Source: an uncultured Pseudomonadota bacterium (lineage in GTDB: Bacteria; Myxococcota_A; UBA9042; CAIXZC01). Taken from it: DNA of 6,799 bases. The stretch covers positions 1 to 6,799 of the forward strand of contig CALFHQ010000111.1 of assembly GCA_937876385.1 (NCBI GenBank), written 5' to 3'. Positions 5,430-6,799 of this stretch are shown here, piece by piece. The stretch's first letter is position 1. Every line of letters begins with the position of its first letter. The notes beneath the pieces were generated by a model. The model was given only the letters and a program-made list of their open reading frames with translations, did not search any database and was not told the origin of the DNA. The translations under genes and the position numbers were made by a program.

Positions 5430-5711
5430 GGTGCCCCCCAAGCATGACTGATGCCCGAAACACAGGAAATGCCGACGAATCTTCTAAATCAGATGACAGG
5501 GTACTCAGGTCGGTGAGCCGGATCAAACTGACCGTCCAAAGAGGCTACCTGGGGGTAGGCAAATCCTAGACGTCTACTCGAAATCGCCGGTGGAGGGTTA
5601 CGCCGCGGTTGCACCCTATCGGTCTCGTCATCCGGATTCCAGAACATGGGTGTTGCTCCCGGACGGTCGACGACCGTACAATCAGGGCGAAATTGACGGA
5701 TGGAGGACGCC
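5430..5711. other. Divergent intergenic region
   Basis: This stretch separates the minus-strand propeller gene from the plus-strand DUF3788 gene and should hold both promoters, but I see no convincing sigma70 pair. It contains a perfect 10-base palindrome TAGACGTCTA (5567-5576) and a hairpin ACGGTC-GAC-GACCGT (5663-5677) just upstream of the DUF3788 gene. Either may be an operator, or chance. Open frames here lack ribosome binding sites and protein-like composition. Confidence 0.5.
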
Positions 5712-6134
5712 GTGGACGAGCGACCGTTTCTGGAGAAGACCAACCGACCAAAGGACGACACTTTGCGCCTGGCGCTGGGGGATACGTGGCCGGCCTGCGA
5801 GCGAATCCTGGCCATTGCGGTGGGATTCCAGCCCACTTGGAACCACTCCAAAAGCAGCGGCTGGATGCTGAAAGTGGCCGACAAGAAGAAGGCGCTTTAT
5901 TACCTGATTCCATTGCAGGGCGGATTCGACGTGGGCCTCACGGTGCGCCCCGCTGAACGTGATCTGCTCTTGCACGATGAGGCAGTGGCCCAACTGCACG
6001 AACCCCTTGCGGATGCCAAGAAATACTCAGAGGGATTTGCTCTCCGGTTCCAGATCCGGAAGGTGGACGACACCCACTCCCTCGAGGCGCTGCTGCCGAG
6101 AATCATTGCACTGCGTGGAAGTACGAAGGGTTGA
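5712..6134 (+). CDS. DUF3788 family protein
   Basis: A 140-residue soluble protein resembling the DUF3788 family. It has the N-terminal ERPFLEKTNRPKDDTLRLAL, a central SSGWMLKVADKKKALYYLIP (48-67), GGFDVGLTV (70-78), and a C-terminal DAKKYSEGFALRFQI (101-115) followed by a short helix. No signal peptide or membrane segment is visible, so it is probably cytoplasmic. The family's activity is unknown to me. I prefer the GTG at 5712 because GGAGG (5702-5706) is 5 bases upstream and the resulting N-terminus fits the family. An in-frame ATG at 5700 would add four residues but has only a poor ribosome binding site. It is a single gene, divergent from the propeller gene. The reading frame appears intact. 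Confidence 0.88.
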   Translation: MDERPFLEKTNRPKDDTLRLALGDTWPACERILAIAVGFQPTWNHSKSSGWMLKVADKKKALYYLIPLQGGFDVGLTVRPAERDLLLHDEAVAQLHEPLADAKKYSEGFALRFQIRKVDDTHSLEALLPRIIALRGSTKG

Positions 6135-6180
6135 GAGTCTTCAGGCGTGACCTGTGAGTTCCCTCCTCGTCGGGTCTCTG

Positions 6181-6210
6181 TTGACAGCAAGCGAATCTCT
6201 CGTCAATACT
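6181..6210 (+). promoter_or_regulatory. Sigma70-type promoter for the pilin-like lipoprotein gene
   Basis: TTGACA (6181-6186) is a perfect -35 and AATACT (6205-6210) matches the -10 consensus at 4 of 6 positions, with 18-base spacing. Transcription would begin near 6217, giving a leader of about 85 bases before the ATG at 6302. It is the best promoter candidate in the window. Confidence 0.5.
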
Positions 6211-6247
6211 GTCCTCGAAGGGACACGTCGGCCCCATCCCCGATTGG

Positions 6248-6271
6248 ACCGCCCACGCGGTTCTTCTTTTT
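6248..6271 (+). terminator. Weak hairpin with T-rich tail in the leader of the last gene
   Basis: ACCGC (6248-6252) and GCGGT (6257-6261) form a short 5-bp stem followed by TTCTTCTTTTT. It could terminate the DUF3788 transcript or, lying downstream of the proposed promoter, act as an attenuator. The stem is short, so confidence is low. Confidence 0.25.
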
Positions 6272-6301
6272 CGTTCATCGAATGGCAATGAGGAATCCTC
6301 C

Positions 6302-6799
6302 ATGAAGATCTTCGTGTGGCTGCTCTTCCCTACCATCCTAGCCTTCTCCCTTTCCTGCGGGAGGGACGAGACCCCCCGGCCGACAGAGGAACCCAAACCA
6401 CCGTCGGCGCAGGAGCGGGCAGCAAGTTTCGAAGGGGCGGCTGGTGTGCTGTGCGCACCCCTGGAGTCGGACGAGAAGGCCTGCCGTGCCGAAATCGTAG
6501 CCATACTTGAGACCGCGGAAGTCCGCCAGATGGACGGGTTGGTTCGAAAACTCGAGGTGGCCAAGGACCCTGGCCAAGTAGTGCGAGTGCTTAAGGAAGA
6601 CCTCCCAGTCGAAATCGGTGGGGCCATTCGTCGACAGATTGACGAGCATCACGCTGTTGACTACCTGCACGAGATCAAACTGAGGCAGGAGATATTCTTC
6701 TCGGTGATGGGGGAGTATGTTGACAGCAGCAATGCACCGGCATCCTTTGCGGACGCTGATTTCTACCCTCCTGAAGAGGACGGAAAAGTTGGCAGGTGG
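6302..6799 (+). CDS. Lipoprotein with pilin-like C-terminal segment (partial)
   Basis: 166 codons are visible and the frame is open at the window edge. The N-terminus MKIFVWLLFPTILAFSLSC is a lipoprotein signal (Cys19), followed by a Pro/Glu-rich linker to about residue 37. A helical region then spans about residues 38-115, with two cysteines (51 and 61). From about residue 118 the sequence HAVDYLHEIKLRQEIFFSVM, then GEY and later FYPPEEDGKVGRW, resembles the segment that follows the stalk helix in type IV pilin-like proteins (helix, Q/E-x-x-Y/F, then GxY, then P and W). That similarity is inferred, and there is no prepilin peptidase site. GAGGAA (6290-6295) is 6 bases before the ATG. A TTGACA promoter lies upstream. 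The missing C-terminus should settle the family. Confidence 0.83.
   Translation, partial: MKIFVWLLFPTILAFSLSCGRDETPRPTEEPKPPSAQERAASFEGAAGVLCAPLESDEKACRAEIVAILETAEVRQMDGLVRKLEVAKDPGQVVRVLKEDLPVEIGGAIRRQIDEHHAVDYLHEIKLRQEIFFSVMGEYVDSSNAPASFADADFYPPEEDGKVGRW

Noticed and set aside
5566..5913. Frames overlapping the DUF3788 gene in other registers
   Set aside because: The DUF3788 frame has family motifs and a GGAGG start signal; the others are Arg/Pro-rich shadows.
6103..6670. Minus-strand frames opposite the pilin-like lipoprotein and its leader
   Set aside because: No ribosome binding site and low-complexity Ser/Arg composition; they conflict with the well supported plus-strand gene and promoter.

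Overview
The window looks like a bacterial chromosome segment from a lipoprotein-rich, moderately GC-rich deltaproteobacterial or Myxococcota-type organism. Two things suggest this: the Cys-rich linker of the form SCGxDGCGGxCxxC in the first lipoprotein, and a beta-propeller lipoprotein of a type I associate with such genomes. The taxon is inferred. There is no rRNA, tRNA, CRISPR array or recognisable transposase gene.

Layout. A 569-residue Cys-rich lipoprotein (201-1910, +) sits between repeat-dense non-coding DNA on both sides (1-200 and 1911-2472). A short lipoprotein that looks like a small beta-barrel follows (2473-3024, +). A possible 31-codon ORF (3144-3239, +) lies in an intergenic stretch with repeated AAACAGGRTC half-sites. 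Next, on the minus strand, come a small conserved partner protein (3637-3825) and a minimal nucleotidyltransferase (3243-3692). They overlap by 56 bases in different frames. Also on the minus strand is a large beta-propeller lipoprotein gene broken into two frames (N-terminal part 4467-5429, useful C-terminal part about 4603-3989). A DUF3788-type protein follows (5712-6134, +). Last is a lipoprotein with a pilin-like C-terminal stretch that runs off the right edge (6302-6799, +).

How the genes relate. Except for the overlapping pair, each gene has its own upstream region and orientation, so this is not one operon. Four loci encode proteins with a lipobox, so most of the window concerns the cell envelope. 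The overlapping pair resembles widespread accessory two-gene nucleotidyltransferase modules, which may be toxin-antitoxin-like, but its function is unproven.

The most notable points are the broken propeller gene, which appears to have both lost a central segment and shifted frame; the 56-base dual-coding overlap with a possible leaderless promoter; and a dispersed palindromic repeat family. One repeat copy lies on each side of the first lipoprotein gene, and another pair forms the ends of a roughly 230-bp MITE-like element. I did not find strong evidence for a wholly new multi-gene system.
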